From positions 17,774 through 81,773 of the forward strand of contig CABZCR010000001.1 in NCBI GenBank assembly GCA_902524285.1: a stretch of DNA of 64,000 bases, read 5' to 3'. The DNA is from an uncultured Pelagibacteraceae bacterium. Its GTDB lineage: Bacteria > Pseudomonadota > Alphaproteobacteria > Pelagibacterales > AG-422-B15. Made by a program: the position numbers and the translations under genes. A model generated the notes under the pieces. The model was not told where the DNA came from, did no database searches, and saw only the letters and a program-made list of their open reading frames with translations. Below are positions 62,201-64,000 of the stretch, one piece after another. Positions within the stretch are counted from its first letter, which is position 1, and every line of letters begins with the position of its first letter.

Positions 62201-62749
62201 ATAGCACTTCAAAGAAAAAATAATAGAGCCCAGCTATCTACTAAAGGTCCAAAGTTTCGTATAAACGAATTTATAACTTCTTCCACTGTAAGATTAATTG
62301 ATGAAAAAGGTAACAACTTAGGGGTTGTTAATACTGATGAGGCGATGCAAAAAGCTTCAGATGCAGGCCTTGATTTAGTTGAAGTATCACCACAAGTTGA
62401 CCCCCCTGTGTGCAAAATTCTTGATTTTGGAAAATTTAAATATGAGGCTCAAAAAAAAGCTAGTACGTCCAAGAAAAAACAAAAAGAAATTACAATTAAA
62501 GAAATTAAGATGAGACCGGGAATTGATGTTCACGATTACGACTTCAAGGTAAAGGCTGCTCAAAAATTTATCGCTGCAGGCGATAAAGTAAAATTTACTA
62601 TCCGATTTAAAGGTAGAGAGTTCGAACATCATGATATTGCTGAAAATTTGATGGAAAGAATTCGAGAAACAATGGGTACGACAAGTAAAATCGAGCAAGA
62701 GCCAAAACTTGAAGGTCGCCAATTTACCATGATTTTCACTGCAAATTAG
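62201..62749 (+). CDS. infC: Translation initiation factor IF-3 (ATA start codon)
   Basis: 182 residues when read from ATA 62201; the ORF track begins at an internal ATG (62345) and loses 48 residues. The restored N-terminus 'RAQLSTKGPKFRINEFITSSTVRLIDEKGNNLGVVNTDEA' is the conserved IF-3 beginning, and 'LVEVSPQVDPPVCKILDFGKFKYE' to 'EGRQFTMIF' the rest. The start lies 6 nt after AAAGGAG. In E. coli infC starts with AUU and IF-3 represses its own mRNA by rejecting such codons; the AUA here suggests the same autoregulation. ATT at 62195 is in frame but touches the Shine-Dalgarno. Confidence 0.9.
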   Translation: MALQRKNNRAQLSTKGPKFRINEFITSSTVRLIDEKGNNLGVVNTDEAMQKASDAGLDLVEVSPQVDPPVCKILDFGKFKYEAQKKASTSKKKQKEITIKEIKMRPGIDVHDYDFKVKAAQKFIAAGDKVKFTIRFKGREFEHHDIAENLMERIRETMGTTSKIEQEPKLEGRQFTMIFTAN

Positions 62750-62827
62750 CAGCAGTAGTTAATTCTTACCATTAATAAAAAACTTTTGATTTTTTTTTAC
62801 CTAGGGTCTATAAACCGTTCATCCAAT

Positions 62828-63025
62828 ATGAGTAAATTAAAAACAAAAAAAGGTGCTAATAAGAGATTTAGGCTTACAGCTTCAGGTAAAGTTAAATCAT
62901 ATCAAAGTGGAAAAAGACACGGTATGATTAAAAGAACGAATAATCAGATAAGAAACCAAAGAGGTTCTACAATTTTATCTGACCAAGATGCCCGAATAGT
63001 TAAAAAGTTTTTACCCTACGCTTAA
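62828..63025 (+). CDS. rpmI: 50S ribosomal protein L35
   Basis: 65 residues from ATG 62828, the normal L35 length; the track start at 62786 adds 14 non-conserved residues. '[21 protein letters not shown]' and '[12 protein letters not shown]' are diagnostic. Part of the infC-rpmI-rplT operon; the 78-nt gap before it could host the L20 autoregulatory site, which I cannot confirm. Confidence 0.93.
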   Translation: MSKLKTKKGANKRFRLTASGKVKSYQSGKRHGMIKRTNNQIRNQRGSTILSDQDARIVKKFLPYA

Positions 63026-63041
63026 TAAATAGGAAGATATA

Positions 63042-63398
63042 ATGGCTAGAGTTAAAAGAGGAGTTACTGCACACGCAAGACATAAAAAAGTAATTAAGCA
63101 AGCCAAAGGATATAGAGGCAGAAGAAAGAATACTTTTAAAGTCGCAAAGCAAGCTGTAGAAAAATCAATGCAGTATGCCTACCGTGATCGAAGAGTAAAA
63201 AAAAGAGAGTTTAGATCTCTTTGGACTCAAAGAATAAATGCTGGAGCTAGATTACATGGAATTTCTTATTCAGTTTTCATGAATGGTCTTAAAAAATTAA
63301 ACATCGAATTAGATCGTAAAATTTTAGCTGATCTTGCTATGAATGAGCCTACTTCTTTTGAGCATTTAGCAAAACAGGTTCAGTCCTCAGCCAAATAA
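63042..63398 (+). CDS. rplT: 50S ribosomal protein L20
   Basis: 118 residues, strongly basic. '[41 protein letters not shown]' is the conserved N-terminal helix that threads into 23S rRNA; '[24 protein letters not shown]' the globular part. In other bacteria L20 represses its own operon. Confidence 0.96.
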   Translation: MARVKRGVTAHARHKKVIKQAKGYRGRRKNTFKVAKQAVEKSMQYAYRDRRVKKREFRSLWTQRINAGARLHGISYSVFMNGLKKLNIELDRKILADLAMNEPTSFEHLAKQVQSSAK

Positions 63399-63469
63399 TT
63401 CAGTTGGCATCATATTCTCAAGCATATTATTATTACAGAAAAAACTAAATCTGATATTGTTGTTCCACG

Positions 63470-64000
63470 ATGAAAGATTTTAGAGAGCTAGAAACTGAAA
63501 TTAAAAAAGCTTCAGATAAATTTACAAATATCGAAAGCATAAATGAATTTAGAATAAAATTTCTTGGCAAGAAAGGTATTATTTCTCTTGAAATGAAAGA
63601 GCTAGCCAGTCTTTCTGGAGATGAAAGAAAGCAGCATGCTGAAAAATTAAATAAAATTAAAGACTCTGTTCTTGAAATAATAGCTTCAAAGACTGAAGAG
63701 TTAAATAGCGAGGAATTAGAAAAAAAACTTAACTCTGAAACTTTAGATATCACTCTATCTACTTCAAAGTCATACGGAACTATTCACCCAATCAGTCAGG
63801 TTATAGAGGAAGTTATAACTATATTTGGCGACTTAGATTTTTTTGTTGCAGAAGGACCTGAAGTTGAAACTGATTACAATAATTTTACTGCTTTAAATAC
63901 TTCTGAACACCACCCTGCACGACAAATGCATGATACTTTTTATGTTGAAACTGAGACTGACGGAATGCCAAATGTTCTGCGAACTCATACCTCGCCAGTT
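63470..64000 (+). CDS. pheS: Phenylalanyl-tRNA synthetase alpha subunit, 3'-partial
   Basis: Not in the ORF track because it runs off the window. ATG 63470 opens 177 codons without a stop: N-terminal coiled coil ('MKDFRELETEIKKASDKF', 'FLGKKGIISLEMKEL'), then the class II core 'GTIHPISQVIEEVITIFGDLDFFVAEGPEVETDYNNFTALN', 'HPARQMHDTFYV' and 'LRTHTSPV'. Standard neighbour of rplT. No pheM-like leader peptide is evident in the 71-nt gap. Confidence 0.93.
   Translation, partial: MKDFRELETEIKKASDKFTNIESINEFRIKFLGKKGIISLEMKELASLSGDERKQHAEKLNKIKDSVLEIIASKTEELNSEELEKKLNSETLDITLSTSKSYGTIHPISQVIEEVITIFGDLDFFVAEGPEVETDYNNFTALNTSEHHPARQMHDTFYVETETDGMPNVLRTHTSPV

Noticed and set aside
63399-63469. pheM-type leader peptide/attenuator before pheS
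   Set aside because: No short ORF with Phe codons followed by a terminator hairpin is visible in the 71-nt gap.
1-64000. CRISPR array, insertion sequence or rRNA operon
   Set aside because: No regularly spaced repeats, no transposase-like ORF and no rRNA-like sequence were found on either strand.

Overview
The window looks like a chromosomal stretch from an AT-rich, compact, probably streamlined marine alphaproteobacterium (Pelagibacterales/HIMB59-like is my guess; no rRNA is present to place it). Supporting signs are the TIGR02300 (FYDLN) gene beside tRNA-Ala, the block aroA-cmk-rpsA-ihfB-pyrF-trpF-trpB-trpA-accD-folC, the kdsD-lptC-lptA-lptB cluster, the uppP-gltD-gltB neighbourhood, very short intergenic gaps and many 1-8 nt gene overlaps.

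Region 1 (1-18.5 kb) is a catabolic island for amino/amine compounds. It holds two PYROXD2/CrtI-like flavoproteins and a GcvT-family folate-dependent enzyme, closed by a hairpin. A second operon follows, starting at a 20-bp perfect palindrome laid over a promoter: class III aminotransferase, GbcA/CntA-like Rieske oxygenase, PuuB-like amine oxidase and a polyamine-type ABC importer (two permeases and an ATPase). The substrate-binding protein and an amidase lie on the opposite strand. Divergent from the amidase runs a third operon: a Rieske-oxygenase homologue that has lost its Rieske cluster domain, a PuuA-like glutamine-synthetase-family ligase, an AlaX-type editing protein and an ECHDC3-like hydratase-fold protein. 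A DMT exporter follows. The likely theme is import of a methylated or polyamine-like compound, gamma-glutamylation, oxidation, N-dealkylation and C1 transfer to folate; the substrate is unknown.

Region 2 (18.5-22.4 kb) has housekeeping and small genes: a TerB/DnaJ co-chaperone, two tiny convergent ORFs, pdxH, a CDF metal exporter, an SH3-like protein, a thermonuclease-like protein and a small Cys-containing protein.

Region 3 (22.4-33.1 kb) is accessory. It contains a DUF3696-type AAA ATPase overlapping a gene whose N-terminus looks PIN-like (a candidate two-gene defence module). Then comes a tight run: alternative sigma factor, two small proteins (one winged-helix), HNH nuclease, SF2 helicase with zinc ribbons, three small unknowns, exonuclease I and RmuC. 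This is the best place to look for an undescribed DNA-processing or defence system.

Region 4 (33.1-64 kb) is core: trxA; the minus-strand folC-to-aroA block, with a strikingly divergent TrpA/TrpB pair; TIGR02300 and tRNA-Ala; LPS export genes; rnd; an NDUFA9-like SDR; uppP; gltD-gltB; queG; SDR, EamA and hydrolase genes; two glycosyltransferases; thrS (without a TGS domain); infC (start codon ATA, missed by the ORF track); rpmI, rplT and a partial pheS.

Several genes have a good -10 hexamer only 5-8 nt before their start codon, so leaderless mRNAs may be common in this genome.
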